A stretch of 64,000 nucleotides of DNA, taken from positions 18,979,261 through 19,043,260 of the forward strand of contig NC_003074.8 of the NCBI RefSeq assembly GCF_000001735.4, written 5' to 3'. The stretch's first letter is position 1. The number at the start of each line of letters is the position of its first letter. Made by a program: the position numbers and the translations under genes. Below, piece after piece: positions 25,701-37,345 of the stretch. The notes under the pieces are model-generated. The model did no database searches, had not been told where the DNA came from, and was given only the letters and a program-made list of their open reading frames with translations. Source of the DNA: Arabidopsis thaliana (lineage: Eukaryota; Streptophyta; Magnoliopsida; Brassicales; Brassicaceae).

Positions 25701-27249
25701 CAAAGAACTCAAGACCACCAACAGAAACTGCAGAAGAAAAAGAAGAAAAAGAAGAAACAGAAGAAAAAGAGGAAGAAGAAGAAGAAAGAGTTAAGGAAGT
25801 CAGTAGTGTCTCTATCCAAACAAAGGAGAAAAGTGGACCGATCAAAGTCTCTCCACGCTGTGTTTTGTCACTTACTGACGAATCATTTCCGGATGAGTCT
25901 TCTAACCTCAAAAGAGACCCAACACATCAAGATTTTGTCACTCCGTCTCCTGAAAAGCTTTATGCTTGGCATCTTGAGAGTAATGGGCAAACGGCGGGAG
26001 GCACGGGGTTTACTAGAAGCCGAAGCTGCGGAGCAAGCTTTGTATCAAGCTCTTCCTTTTCTCTGTCTGAGAGAGATGCTAACACACCACCATGCTGGTA
26101 TCAGAATGAAAGAGCTGAGAGCAACCTGAAACCGTCCAACAGCAAGAGGCCACCATTGCCAAAGCATATTAGCCGGATGAGCATGCCAGCAACTTGGTTC
26201 GAGAAAGACTTCAACCACACCCAAAGAATGCCAGCTGGTTTAGATGGTGTTAATATGATAAAGTCATCACCGAATGGATCACAGGTTTCTACCTCTAAAT
26301 CTCATGTGTATGCACGCCAGACAAGTGGTAGAGCTTTAATCAGCCAAGACGAAGGTGAAGAGACTGTTCCTCAGAGGGACAAGCGAATCATTCACCTATC
26401 GGTTAGTTTTCCTAACTTGGTCAAGCAGAGCTTGCTTTTCGTTTACCTATACTTGGTACGACCTTTAGATATCGTCATTATTTTGAGAACCACCTCTATC
26501 ATGGCAGATGGAGGAGATAGAGCAAAAATTCTTGGCTCTAAGATCGTCAAAGAGTTTCAAGGACGCTGCGGTTGACCCAATACAAGACTATTTAACCATG
26601 CCATTGAACTGGCCGTTGGAGTTCAAAAGACTCGAGATGGAGATAATAGAGCTATGGCATGCTTGCAACGTTTCCTTGTCACACAGAAGTTACTTCTTCC
26701 TTCTCTTCAGAGGAGATCAGAAAGATTGCTTGTACATGGAGGTCGAACTCCGTAGGCTCAAGTACATCAGAGAAACCTTTACCCACAATAACAAAGCTAT
26801 TGAAAATGGACGCACTCTTACATCAATGTCCAGGTATATATATTCACCCAAAAACACCTTAAATTTCTTTGACGGTGAATGTATTCGGTTATTTAACTGT
26901 TTGGGCCATGAAACAAAACAGCCTGAGGGCGTTGAACAGGGAGAGGTACAAGCTGAGTCAGCTGATGCAGAAGAAACTGACGAAAGAGGAGAGAGAGAAC
27001 GTGTTCTTGAGATGGGGTATTGGGCTGAATACAAAGCACAGACGGCTCCAACTGGCACATCGTCTCTGGTCAGAGAGCAAAGATATGGATCATGTCCGAG
27101 AGAGCGCCTCAGTTGTGGGAAAGCTCATGGGGTTCGTGGACATGGATTTGGCATCCAAGGAAATGTTTGGCCTCAACTTCTCACTTAGACCCCGTGCCAA
27201 GAAATCTAGCCTTTGGAAACGCAGCGTTTTGTCGCTCTCTATTTTGTAA
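22746..27249 (+). CDS. KIN-7 family kinesin (NACK-like, C-terminal DUF3490), 13 exons, 1,054 aa
   Basis: Exons: 22746-22950, 23031-23120, 23199-23299, 23401-23514, 23589-23670, 23755-23822, 23913-23978, 24062-24186, 24436-24772, 24992-25126, 25214-26401, 26508-26833 and 26922-27249. The sum is 3,165 nt. The N-terminal motor (about residues 18-345) starts [12 protein letters not shown]. It has the P-loop [11 protein letters not shown], switch I NEVSSRSH, switch [12 protein letters not shown] and [21 protein letters not shown] short coiled coil follows ([20 protein letters not shown]). A long, poorly structured middle contains an acidic/basic [11 protein letters not shown] tract. The C-terminus carries the plant KIN-7 DUF3490 domain ([55 protein letters not shown]). 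Motor motifs look intact, so it should be an ATP-driven, plus-end-directed microtubule motor. Close relatives act in cytokinesis; a role here is inferred. The start is the ATG at 22746. Confidence 0.94.
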
Positions 27250-27971
27250 TTATAAAGGACAAAAATCCAAGCGATTCATTCCTGAGCACTAAATTAAAAG
27301 TGGTGTGGCTTCTGTGAGAAGTACATTCACAAATCTAAATTTGATTTGGGTCTGAGACTGAGATTGAGCAGTCTCAAATGTAAAATTTTAAAATGGCAAA
27401 TCGCAAAAATCATAGATGATATGTTTGTGCGTTTAACTGTTTAGAGTCAGGTGATACTCTAAAGTCGTTAGCATAACCCGACATCTCAATAAGAAAAGCT
27501 CTTGTGTTTCTCTTCCGGTGAGTTTGAAATCTTTTCATGCAGTTTACTTGTGTGTCACATTTTTATTGACCTAAGAATGCTTCACATGCAAATCGCTCTC
27601 TCTCAAATGCCTCAACCTTGAACCTGCTCTTTGCCTTAAAATCCCAGTGATATCTGAATCTGAACCATGTTTATGTTTGTGTACATTAGCCAAATTCAGG
27701 GTGAATTGAAGTCATTTTGAAAGATTCATGAATTGAAGAACTGTAGTATATGATTCTTTTTGCTCCTTCATTCAAAATTCACTGCGCTTTCATCCTCAAC
27801 TCATTGGAGGGAAACAATTTAGATAACTTAAAAAGCAACAAAGAAACTAAAACATAAAAAGACAACAAACAACCACCAAAGCAACAAAAAGAGAAAGAAA
27901 AAAAAACGAAATTTAAAACTCTATAAAAGCAGATAAATGTAAGAAACTCCATCTTTGTATAATTGATCAAA
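27250..27971. other. Convergent intergenic region
   Basis: This is the shared 3' flank between the rightward kinesin gene and the leftward MUR1 gene. Minus-strand frames here are AT-rich 3' UTR sequence. No gene seen. Confidence 0.6.
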
Positions 27972-29093
27972 TCAAGGTTGCTGCTTAGCATCCATGTATC
28001 CAGCATCAACAAGCACTTTCTCCCTCTTAGCAAGCTCAAGATCTTCATCAACCATCATCTTCACAAGCTTCTCAAACCCTACTTGTGGTTTCCACCCCAA
28101 CACTTCCTTTGCCTTGCTTGCATCTCCTTGAAGGTTATCTACTTCAGCAGGCCTAAAGTACCTCTGGTCAATCTCAACATAATCTTTCCAATTGAGTCCC
28201 AAATACCCAAATGACACATCAAGAAACTCTTCCACTGTGTGTCCTTCCTCTGTTGCCACAACGTAATCATCTGGCTTCTCTTGCTGCAACATCAACCACA
28301 TTGCTTCCACATAATCTCCTGCAAATCCCCAATCTCTTGACGCTTGCAAATTCCCAAGGAATAGCTTCGTCTGCAAACCAACCTTGATCCTTCCCAATGC
28401 TCTTGTGATCTTCCTCGTCACGAAATTCTCACCACGGCGAGGTGACTCGTGATTGAACAAGATTCCGTTACAAGCGAAGAGACCGTACGCCTCTCTGTAA
28501 TTCACTGTGTACCAATGAGCAGCGCATTTGGAAGCTGCGTAAGGAGATCTGGGGTGAAACGGCGTCGTCTCCGATTGTGGAGGAGGAGTTGATCCAAACA
28601 TCTCCGAAGATCCGGCTTGGTAATACTTGACGGTACGGCCACTGTCGATGGTGTGAGATCTGACGGCTTCAAGGAGACGGAGAGCACCGGTTGCGACTAC
28701 ATCGGCTGTGTAATCAGGGATCTCGAAGGAGACAGCGACGTGAGATTGAGCAGCTAGGTTATAAACTTCGTCAGGTTTGATCACATCGATCCAACGACGG
28801 AGAGAGGAAGCGTCGGTGAGATCGGCGTAGTGGAGTTTCATCAGAGCTTTGTTGACATTGTGTGGATCGATGTAGATATGGTTGATTCGCTGGGTGTTGA
28901 AATTCGATGATCGACGGATCAGACCATGAACTTCGTAGCCTTTTCCGAGAAGGAACTCCGTCAGGTATGATCCGTCCTGGCCGGTGATTCCGGTGATCAG
29001 AGCTATCTTCCTCGGTTCAACGACGGTGGAATCAGCTTTGGGAGCGGTGATGGATTCGGAATCGGATCTGGATCCGTTGTTCTCTGACGCCAT
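27972..29093 (-). CDS. MUR1: GDP-D-mannose 4,6-dehydratase (GMD2/MUR1), single exon, 373 aa
   Basis: This intronless minus-strand gene has its ATG at 29093 and stop at 27972, giving 373 aa, the length I recall for MUR1. The enzyme converts GDP-D-mannose to GDP-4-keto-6-deoxymannose, the first step to GDP-L-fucose for cell-wall xyloglucan, pectin RG-II and glycoproteins, in the cytosol. Seen in the sequence: a disordered Ser/Glu-rich N-terminus, then an NADP-binding Rossmann motif ([14 protein letters not shown], residues about 31-44). Further on are the family blocks [34 protein letters not shown] with catalytic Ser/Glu, the YxxxK pair in [13 protein letters not shown], and [17 protein letters not shown]. 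All catalytic residues of the short-chain dehydrogenase fold look present. The other Arabidopsis isoform, GMD1, lies elsewhere. Confidence 0.97.
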   Translation of the reverse strand: MASENNGSRSDSESITAPKADSTVVEPRKIALITGITGQDGSYLTEFLLGKGYEVHGLIRRSSNFNTQRINHIYIDPHNVNKALMKLHYADLTDASSLRRWIDVIKPDEVYNLAAQSHVAVSFEIPDYTADVVATGALRLLEAVRSHTIDSGRTVKYYQAGSSEMFGSTPPPQSETTPFHPRSPYAASKCAAHWYTVNYREAYGLFACNGILFNHESPRRGENFVTRKITRALGRIKVGLQTKLFLGNLQASRDWGFAGDYVEAMWLMLQQEKPDDYVVATEEGHTVEEFLDVSFGYLGLNWKDYVEIDQRYFRPAEVDNLQGDASKAKEVLGWKPQVGFEKLVKMMVDEDLELAKREKVLVDAGYMDAKQQP

Positions 29094-30454
29094 TGTTGGG
29101 TTTTCGGATCTGGGATTTCAGAGACAAATGCTAACGTCAGCTCTGTGTTGAAAATCCGTGTTGAATTGGGCTGTTAGAGTTTTAGCTGATTTAAATAGGG
29201 TCAGAGAGGTTGAAGACGGAGGGGTATTTTAGTCAATTTCAGGATAAGGGTAGTTTGGTAATCTTTGTTGGTCTTTAAGTTTTTTTTAATTGACTATTGA
29301 TTGGATATTTTCCTTGTTTATGTATAACACGTTAATGATTTACTTATTTTGTGGTCAAACTCATCAATGGTGTACTATAGAATTTTCTTGGATCATTTGC
29401 AAACTTTCCACAAAAACAAACATATTAAGATTTTCAAATCATTTTATGAACTGTCCAAACAAAAATAGTGAAAAGTATTTGAAAGTTTATAAGACAATAA
29501 TTGCAAAAACAATTAGAGTGAAAAGTAGTCAAACAAAGCATTTAATATACATTTAGTGTAGTCAAAAATTAATTAAAAAGTTACAAATTTGATACATTAA
29601 AAATATTAGTAATTTTTTGTAGAAGCAATTACTATTTTGTACTCAACTGAAAAAATTGAGAGAATTGGATTGAAAAAAAAGACAGAAATGAAACTCACCA
29701 TTTACTAAAAAAATGAAGCAAATGATAAGAGTATAACTTGGCTCAATGCCGAAACATACTAACATATATATTTAGTCTCTTGAGTTGTGTTCGAGTGGTG
29801 GACAATATGTAATCTCCACGATTTGTTTTAGGAATCTTATGCTTCAAATCACCTTTGTTGTTTTCCTTTTACAAATCTTCAATCATTTTCATTTATTTTT
29901 CTTCTTTCTGTCACAAATAATTGATTGGTTTGTCAAGATATGCTTTTATATATTATTTATCTTTGCCTGTTATTCTTTCGACAACCAAGCAAAGTGATCA
30001 TTTGACCACAACAAAAAAGCGTTGAGACTTGAGACAAGTGAAAATTATAAACCATGCGTTGGACCATCTTATGCATCCGGAACTTAGGTATACCAACTTA
30101 GTCTTACCAAGAATTATATTCGATCAGACACTAATTAAAGAAGTTAATTATTTCATATGTTCGACAAGCATCAAAATGTGGCCCGTATTACTATCCATCG
30201 AACGAATATTCTAGCATTAGTGGATTTCTCCAAGCTAAACTACAATCTCAATCTAGAGGATGCAACACGGAAACCAAAACTGAATTGCTCAACAACCATG
30301 ATTTTCAACGTTAATTATGGTGTTTGGTCACTTGACTCACTTTGGCTACAACTTGTGTTGAGGTTGATAAACCTTTGTTGTCATCTCTTATAATATTGGA
30401 CTAATGAACTTGAAGACAGAAAGAAAACTTTAGACCACCGTGATAAAGAGGAAA
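29094..30454. other. Intergenic region between MUR1 and repeat debris
   Basis: The first 200 bases hold the MUR1 5' UTR and promoter. The rest is AT-rich. Plus-strand frames at 29290-29556, 29785-29997 and 30029-30393 have low-complexity, unconvincing translations. Part of the right end may be unrecognisable retroelement sequence continuing into the next feature. Confidence 0.4.
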
Positions 30455-30790
30455 AAACATTCCTAGGGTTTTTTTATCTATACAAAAAACCCGATCAAGT
30501 GGCTGATCTTTTTACTAAAGCATTGGGTAGTTCCAGTTTTAGAGTATCTTTTCTCCAAGTTGGGTGTTTTAAATTTACACACACCAACTTGAGGGGAGTG
30601 TTATCGAGATAGATGTGAATATGTCGAGCTAGATAGATATGAATTTTGTTTAGATGTGTTTAGTATCTCTAAAGATAAGGTTTAGAGAATATTGATGTAC
30701 ACACATAGGTATATACATGTATATAAGGGAAACGTATCCCAAGTAAATAACACAACTCAATTAAACCAAAGTCTCTTCTTAAGTTTACAA
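30455..30790 (+). mobile_element. Ty1/copia LTR retrotransposon, 3'-end remnant (fossil)
   Basis: The stretch before 30598 encodes the characteristic end of a copia RNase H domain (VADLFTKAL followed by a KLGVF...HTPT-like ending). It runs into a polypurine tract (GAGGGGAG) and then into what looks like a 3' LTR beginning TGTTATC at 30599, with a TATATAAG box at about 30720. The LTR end is uncertain, perhaps near 30790. Only the 3' end of the element is recognisable. It is broken and incomplete, and no matching 5' LTR is seen in the window, so age cannot be estimated from LTR divergence; the decay suggests an old insertion. Confidence 0.75.
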
Positions 30791-31049
30791 AACTTGACGA
30801 ATTGTGGTGTAAAGGCAAAGAAGATTATAAAGGTCGTTCGAAGAGATGGGAATGTGATAGTTCTTCAACTTGTTCAAGTACTAGGAAGAGTCTATTCGGG
30901 CAATGGTGCAATAGGCAATTGAGAAAACAATTGAGGGTGTGAAACAAAGGGTTGCAATTTGGTTATACATGCTCAAGCCTCACGGTGAGCGCAATTTGTT
31001 TTTGGCAATTATCTTATTTGTTGGCTATTCTCTGAAGGAAAGAACATTA

Positions 31050-31240
31050 AAAAATTGGGCTTACAAAGGTTTGAATTCAACTTAGATTGCAAAGACTTAG
31101 TGATGGGCCTTATGGATGAGATTACTTGGGCGTCCTTGAGAATTGTGGCCCACGAAGTTCAAGAGATACTGATAGGATACATTCGACGTATTCCCCATTT
31201 CGTTTTACATTTTAAGATGATGATGTGTGAAACTAGTTAA
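31050..31240 (+). pseudogene. RNase H-like fragment (LINE/RNase H family)
   Basis: The frame from 31055 reads GLQRFEFNLDCKDLVMGLMD, then TWASLRIVAHEVQEIL and ending RIPHFVLHF. The spacing of Phe-x-x-Asp-Cys, Leu-Val, Trp-x-Ser-Leu and the following helix resembles the plant RNase H-like domain often found in LINE-derived genes (xxSDCxxLVxxIN...WPSL). It is a short piece without start or catalytic context. It could be a LINE remnant or a fragment of a host RNase H-like gene. Confidence 0.4.
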
Positions 31241-31595
31241 GAAGGGTTCTTCTTAGTCCTAAAAGAGTTATTAAAGTTTTTTTAAAACTCTATAAAGTTT
31301 CGGGCTTCTTAATAATAAACACAGAAATGATAATGGCACTTAAAAAAAAAAATCATAATTCTCTTAAGATTTTCTGACCAATTGTCCAATAATCATTGTC
31401 CAATAATGGTATTATTTGCTTATTTTTTTACTACATAATCTAAAGTTAATCAATATCCTTTAATCCAATAATAATGACAACAAAACTGTGTCACTTTTCT
31501 AGTGGGGTATAAAATATATAATAATATGGCTCTTCTCCTAAAGTACTGCAAAGAGAAGAAGATCTCGTTGACGCCCCAAAAAATAACCAGAGGTA

Positions 31596-32715
31596 ATGGT
31601 TCCGCTTCCATGGGAGCTAGAGGAAGATATACTGTCTCGACTTGCAGCCCAATCTCTTGTTCGATTCAGATCCGTTTGCAAACGATGGAATTATCTTTTC
31701 GATGAAAAGAGTTTCATCAAAAACCACTTCGCTCGTGCTTGTCCTCAGTTCATCTTCATGACCGATTCCAATATTTATTCGATAGAGATCATCGGTCTCG
31801 ACGGCGTTGATCCAACGATTAAGTTACGTGTGCTAGACTCCTCTGGTATCCCTTACCGTGACTGGAAATTTGCTTACATAACCATCACTGCTTGCGATGG
31901 GTTCTTGTTTTGTAACTCTTGGGCTAGTCCTAAGGGGACAGCTTTTTGGAATCCGTGGTTGAAACAGGTTAAATGGATCGAGTACGAGGATAAAGGTTTC
32001 AATGTCTGTGGCTTAGGATACGATAATACTAGAGACGGAAAGGTTTACAAAATCTTGGGGTATTTAATGTGTCGCCCTGAAGATGGGAGCTCTTACGTAT
32101 ACCACCAGAGAGTTGCGATCTACGACTGTGCCTCTCACGCGTTCAAGTTTATTGAAATATCGAACAAGGACTGGTTCCTAACCGATGTTACACGATTCAG
32201 TGTGTCTTTGAACGGAAATCTCTATTGGCTTTCTCCTATTCCCAACACTGATGACTTTCTCATCCAATGTTTTGATTTCTCTAGGGAGATATGCAAACCC
32301 TTTTGTCTTCTTCCTTGTCGGAAGTTTGATGCTTTCGATTTACTTGTAAGTTTTCAGGGGAGATAGGTTATCCTTGTTAAAGCAATGTTATAAGACAAGG
32401 AAGGTTGAGATTTGGGTTACGAAGAATAAGATTGATACTAGTAACAACAATGGATCAGACGAAGTTGTGTGGATTCACTTGTTGACGTTGCTACCAAATA
32501 ACTTGCCAAACTTATTTATCGAGTGTTATGGCATTAGTTACTTCATCTATGACAAGACCACCTTCATCATTTATTGTGCTGACGAGAACACTTATGCGGC
32601 TTGCATCTATATTGTCAGGGGAGATTTGCTCAAGAAGTTTGTAATTGACACCATGGTTTTCTGTTGTTATAGCTGTGTTTATGCTCCCAATTTTATCCCC
32701 CTTCCTTTAATGTAA
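31596..32715 (+). pseudogene. F-box protein gene with a frame break near two thirds
   Basis: The ATG at 31596 opens a typical plant F-box protein (LPWELEEDILSRLAAQSLVR, RSVCKRWNYLFDEKSF: F-box at residues 2-45). It is followed by F-box-associated (FBA) repeats (FWNPWLKQVKWIEYE, VCGLGYDNTRDGKVYKILGY, VAIYDCASHAFKFIE, SVSLNGNLYWLSPIP). The frame stops at 32366, but the homology continues at once in the next frame as FRGDRLSLLKQCYKTRKVEI, then TLLPNNLPNL, to 32715, for a combined length near 370 aa, usual for the family. The break lies at 32347-32360. A single extra T in AGTTTTCAGG would explain it. The intact product would be an SCF ubiquitin-ligase adaptor. It may be a pseudogene or give a truncated 256-aa protein. 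Confidence 0.8.
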
Positions 32716-33109
32716 AAGTTCTGAATATAATAATAAGATGCTTTATTTATTAAAGCTCTCAAATCAACATTTATTTTATTTCACTAGTAGTTTAAACCAA
32801 TTGACAAAACCGGTTCAGTCAATGTTACAACTTACAATCCAAAACAACAAACCAAACCGGATAAACACCCAAAATGCCCAAAAAAATAACAGAACATGTG
32901 ACTAAAGCTTTGACAAACGGATGAAATCTAGGCTCTACGACCACTACAATGATATAATATATGTACTGTGCACTGAAATAATACCCAGCAAAATAGTGAT
33001 CAGTTCCAAAGTCTAAAAGAAATCAGTATGACTCATTACAGTTTTACCAATCCAACATTTGTCGCCATCATAATCAAAATCACACGATCGTAGTCGTAGA
33101 AGCCTTTGC
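32716..33109. other. 3' flank of the F-box gene
   Basis: AT-rich sequence without supported features. A short polyadenylation-like AATAAT/AATAAG region lies at about 32725-32740. Confidence 0.4.
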
Positions 33110-33210
33110 GTTGATCGTTACTTAGAGTGATTACCATTATCGTCACATCGTCATGATATCTCCGTCTCCTACCAACCGGAATATTCGTCAACTCTTCCAA
33201 TGCGAAGCCT
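33110..33210 (-). pseudogene. PP2C (clade C, POLTERGEIST/PP2C40-like) C-terminal fragment
   Basis: The minus-strand translation ALEELTNIPVGRRRRYHDDV followed by TIMVITL matches the last conserved block of plant type 2C phosphatases. The HDD-V element carries a metal-binding Asp. The RRRYHDDV form with a preceding IPxG is characteristic of clade C (POL/PLL/PP2C40). Only about 35 codons are recognisable and no other phosphatase motif is found upstream. This is a gene fragment, not a functional phosphatase. Confidence 0.6.
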
Positions 33211-34459
33211 AAATCAAAGTGCCAATTTTCGTCTCCTAACTTTCTTGAACCTTTCAAAAAGAAAAATGTCAATTTTATCTTTTCGTCTTCTAATTTTCTA
33301 GTCGGACTAGTTGTTGTTTTTCCAATTTAATGTCGGCTTTCAACTCAGGCGTAGCCGGTGTTTTGGTCGGATTAAAATATTCCAAACTTAGTTTTGTCTA
33401 AGTGCTGGATTTTTGTGTTTTCTCTTTCTACATGACTTAAAATTAAATCTTGTTTAGATTATGTATGATTTACTGTCGGCTTGGCTCTTCTAAAGGACTA
33501 ATATCCTTGTAACTTACTACCGACTGGTATGAAGACTGGTATGAAGTGGACCTTTTAAGGTTTTGAGGTGGAGCTTTTTTTGAAGAATTTTTGAATTGAG
33601 ATCTAAAGATTCGTTGGAGTCATGGCCAGAATTATAAGAACGTACAGCAAAATTTGGCAGGCCGGCGGCGGTAAACCTATAGAAGGAGCTAGCGATGATG
33701 GATCTAAAGTCCAGCGACAAAGCTGAACCATATCGTTAGATATGGCTGATAAAGATCGTGTCAATACTCATCCTTCTCACGTGTGGATACTTTTTCACAA
33801 GTGGCATTTTTAACTCTTATTTTTTTTAAAAAGTTGGATTTAGAGTAAGTGGGCTTAATTTCAATTTTAAGTTGTAAATGTAGGACTTTGTTTTATCTGT
33901 AATGCCAATTTGGTTTTCCATTTTAATAAAAAATAAATAGCCAAAAATAAGGAAAAAATCTTATTTAATTTTTTAAAATAAGTAGGAATCCAATTGAGTT
34001 AATAAATAAATATAAATTAGGAATCCAATTATAATTTGGAGTTAGCTGAGACCTGAGAATTACACGAAATTAAATAAATAAATAACTGCTTCCGTTATAT
34101 ATAAATACAGTCTCTAAAGGAACGTCCTAACAAAATCCACCGTGTACTAAAAAGAAAAAGAAAATAGAAGAGACAGTTGTTAGGGTTTTCTCATCAATCA
34201 ATCAATCATCATCATCACCCAAATCCTTCCGCCGACGTCTCTTTCTTGTTTCCGTTTTCTCTCTCCGATCTCTGACTCATCCATCGTATTGACCAATTCC
34301 CTAATCAAAATCCTTCGAATCTCAATTTGCTTCGTTAAGAAATCTGTAGATCTAGCAGAAAAAATTCATATTTGATCTGAATCTGATAAAAAAACGATCA
34401 CCGGTTGAATCAAAAAGAATCGAATTTTGTTTTCACTGGTTTGTTTCTTTGAGATTTAT
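33211..34459. other. Intergenic region and 5' UTR of the CCCH gene
   Basis: No supported gene in the left part. A minus-strand frame at 33517-33720 has an Arg/Ser-rich start resembling a mitochondrial presequence but no conserved continuation. The last 300 or so bases are the CCCH gene's 5' UTR. An AT-rich stretch with a TATATAAATA box lies at about 34097-34106, roughly 360 bases before the ATG. Confidence 0.45.
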
Positions 34460-36782
34460 ATGAATAATATGAAGAGATCGAAGAAACCCAGAGTTTCATG
34501 GCCACCAGGTCCTAAGCTTTGTCAGGTATAATTAATCCTTATATGTTCCATGTTTTCTTATCCACTTTCTAATCCCAAATTGATTGATCCATCTCACCAA
34601 ATCTAAACTCTCGATTATAACAATTAACCTAATTTCTGGATCCTAAAATTTCGATTTTGAAGTTTTCCTTTAAACCCAACGAATTGATTGATACGATCTT
34701 GAATCGCTGAATTATTTAATTTCAATATCCAATCGAAAAATGGTGAAGAAACCAAGTCTTGTTTGTTGTTACTTTGACGGCTCTTTTGGTATGTAGAAGG
34801 CTTTGATTTTTCTATCTTTGAAGATAACGTTTTAGCTCATATAGTTTACATGAAATTGATTTGAATCAACAAAGATATATTCAAGGTTTTGGATTTGGAA
34901 ATTTGAATCAACATACAGTTAGATTTAGATTGAAACAAGATATGATCAAGTTTTGAAGTTTGAATGCATCAATCCAATACTCTGCAACTACAAATTTACA
35001 ATCTTTTTACAGATAGACTTGGGAAGCCTTATTGGTTTAGTTACATAGTTTTGATACACGAAAAAGTCAGCTTTGGTTAGCTTCTAACTATGCGGATTTT
35101 GAACAGGTTAAGGTTTTTCGAACAGAGGACAGTCCTGCCAATGTAGCCTCTCAGCCTCAACGTCATAGCTACCCATCTAGGAAACCTCGAGGGCCAGATC
35201 TTCCACCTGGTTTTGAAGGAAATCACTATGCAGTTAAGCCTAATGTTTCAAACATTCCTCGCATCAAATGGAAACGACCTCCTCCCAAGGTATATTTTTT
35301 ATACTGTAAAGAATTGGTGAATCCCTTTTGAATCTTTTTTTATCATATCTGATATTAATATTATGTGTCTTGGACAATGCAGTTCTCTGTCAATGATACT
35401 TGGCTGGTTGGATGTGGTGGCGGGAGCTCAGAATGGCAAAATGAAAACTTGAGGATTTCAAAAGTGCTGGAAGCTATCTATCCTCATCGCTCTGCCATCC
35501 CTTCTCGGTATTTTACCTTCTTCTCTTAGGTTATTCAACATTGTGTTGGTGTGTTAGTTAGCCTGCTGATTGCATTCTGTTTTCATGTAGACCCTCTGTT
35601 TCACCGGCTGTGGAAGCTGAATGCTTTGATGACAGCAAAACTCCTGCCATTCGTCTCACTCCTATTGAAGACGAGAGTGAATCTTCTTCAGAGGAGTCAT
35701 CCAACAGTAAGGTTGAATCAGGTGTTACCGCAAACAAGCAGGGTCAGTTGGAGACCAAACCTCTATGTTCAACCCAAGAACAGGTTTCTGGTCTTACTGG
35801 TCTTGCACCAGACTTGAGTCTGGCTGCTTCTGCAGCTCTGACTGCACTGATGAAAACCAAGGAACAAGGGAGTTTGGTCGATACTGAGCTACTTATCAAG
35901 TTCCTCAGCGACCCAAAATTAATCAAGAATCTTATCACTGACACATCAGGTAAATCCTCTGAAACTAAGAATCAGCCCATTGTCACTAACATCAACTCTG
36001 CTACTAGACCTGTTCCGCAGCCTGTCAGTGCTGTCACCGCCTCACCCATGGCTAGAAAGCCGCAGCCAGTGATAATACCTCAAGAACACAGTGTTGCAGT
36101 TTCTCGGTCTTTTACTAACCCTGAGAGGCGAGTATCACCTCCCAAGCCTGTAAATGGAAGCATATCCCCACCTAAGCCTATAACTGGAAAACCATCTAGT
36201 ATACCAATGCCCGTTCATTTCCATGTCGGTATAGCTAAAGAACAACCTCAGCCTGCTCGGTTCCCATCGAGTTCTCTGCCAATGAACCTTAACTTCCACC
36301 GACCTCCAAATGTTTTCTCAGAACCAAAGGTAATAGTAAATCCTCAACCCCAACACCAACCCTATTCCGCATTCCGTACATCTGAAATGAACTATGTTCA
36401 ATCATCAATTGGACTTGGAAGGGGTCCTCAAACCGGTTTCAATTCTTATCCAATGAACTTTAGCCGGGCAGATGCAATTGGTAGCGCTAAACCAGTAGTA
36501 CAACCTATGAAGGGTCTAGACTATTTCAAAAACCTTATAAGGGAACATGGCACAGATAATCATGAAACTAACCAATACCATTCACAAACTGGAATATTCA
36601 ACGGACGCATTGATAATAATAATAAGATTCATCAACAATGTATCTACTTTGGCACTGCGAATGGATGTAATATGGGAGACAGTTGCACCTATGTTCATGA
36701 CCGGTATAGGCCCAACTTTGAGGCCGCGGCTCCGAGGGCTAAGAGAATGAAGTTTGGAAGGTATGAGAGAAATGGTTTTTGA
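34460..36782 (+). CDS. C3H45: CCCH zinc-finger protein, 4 exons, 521 aa
   Basis: Exons 34460-34525, 35107-35289, 35383-35507 and 35591-36782 join in phase to 1,566 nt. The first exon is short and basic ([19 protein letters not shown]). The [13 protein letters not shown] followed by [14 protein letters not shown] resembles the N-terminal signature of plant proteins with a single C-terminal CCCH finger. The middle is Ser/Pro/Gln-rich and predicted disordered ([17 protein letters not shown] repeat-like). The single C-terminal CCCH finger is [20 protein letters not shown] followed by TYVHD (C-x7-C-x5-C-x3-H), and a basic nuclear-localisation-like tail follows ([16 protein letters not shown]). A nucleic-acid-binding nuclear role is inferred. 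The gene name is recalled from the Arabidopsis CCCH numbering. Confidence 0.92.
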
Positions 36783-37345
36783 ACATAAAAAAAAAAATAG
36801 AGTTCACTTTTATAGTCTTGTCTATCACTGGTTAAGGAACAAAACCTGAGGTGATACAACTTTCAATTTTGATCAATTTGTGCGCACCAATTTTAATTCA
36901 TTTAACAAAGTTATTTGTTTAGAGCACCAGTTTAATGACACCAGTTTAAGAGGTCGAGAAAGCCGGACAATATTAATTTAAATCATGATTTCAAAACTAA
37001 TCTGCGTAATTAATTTGTAGTAAACTATGTCCGGTCTTTTAAAACAAACGATTAACGGAGTTGAGTTTTGTAATCGCTTAAAAAAACTGTTGTAATATAT
37101 AGCTAGAGTCTGGAGATGTACTGCAAAGTATAGGTAATATGTAGTAAAAAAATACCATCAAGATGACCGCAAAAGATCTCATAAATTAAAGAATTCAAAA
37201 TTCTACCTTTAAAGGGCAGATTCGAAACGAAGCTCATTAGCTTTCAACACAAAAAGAGGTTATAACTAAAGTAAAAGGCTACAATGGGGTGTTAACAGAA
37301 ATAAGAAATTAAAATCAAGAAAGCAGAGAAGAGTGTGTCTCAAGT
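36783..37345. other. Convergent intergenic region
   Basis: This is the 3' flank of the CCCH gene (rightward) and of RPL8 (leftward). AT-rich, no gene or structured element seen. Confidence 0.5.

Noticed and set aside
25594-25911. Serine-rich minus-strand frame inside the kinesin gene
   Set aside because: Antisense of the EEKEE-coding stretch; no independent gene evidence.
32347-32358. GTAAGTTTTCAG read as an intron of the F-box gene
   Set aside because: Twelve bases is far below any workable plant intron, and removing a multiple of three would not correct the frame.
33517-33720. Minus-strand frame with an N-terminus resembling a mitochondrial presequence
   Set aside because: Only 67 codons, no conserved domain after the leader and no splice continuation seen; kept as a note within the intergenic entry.
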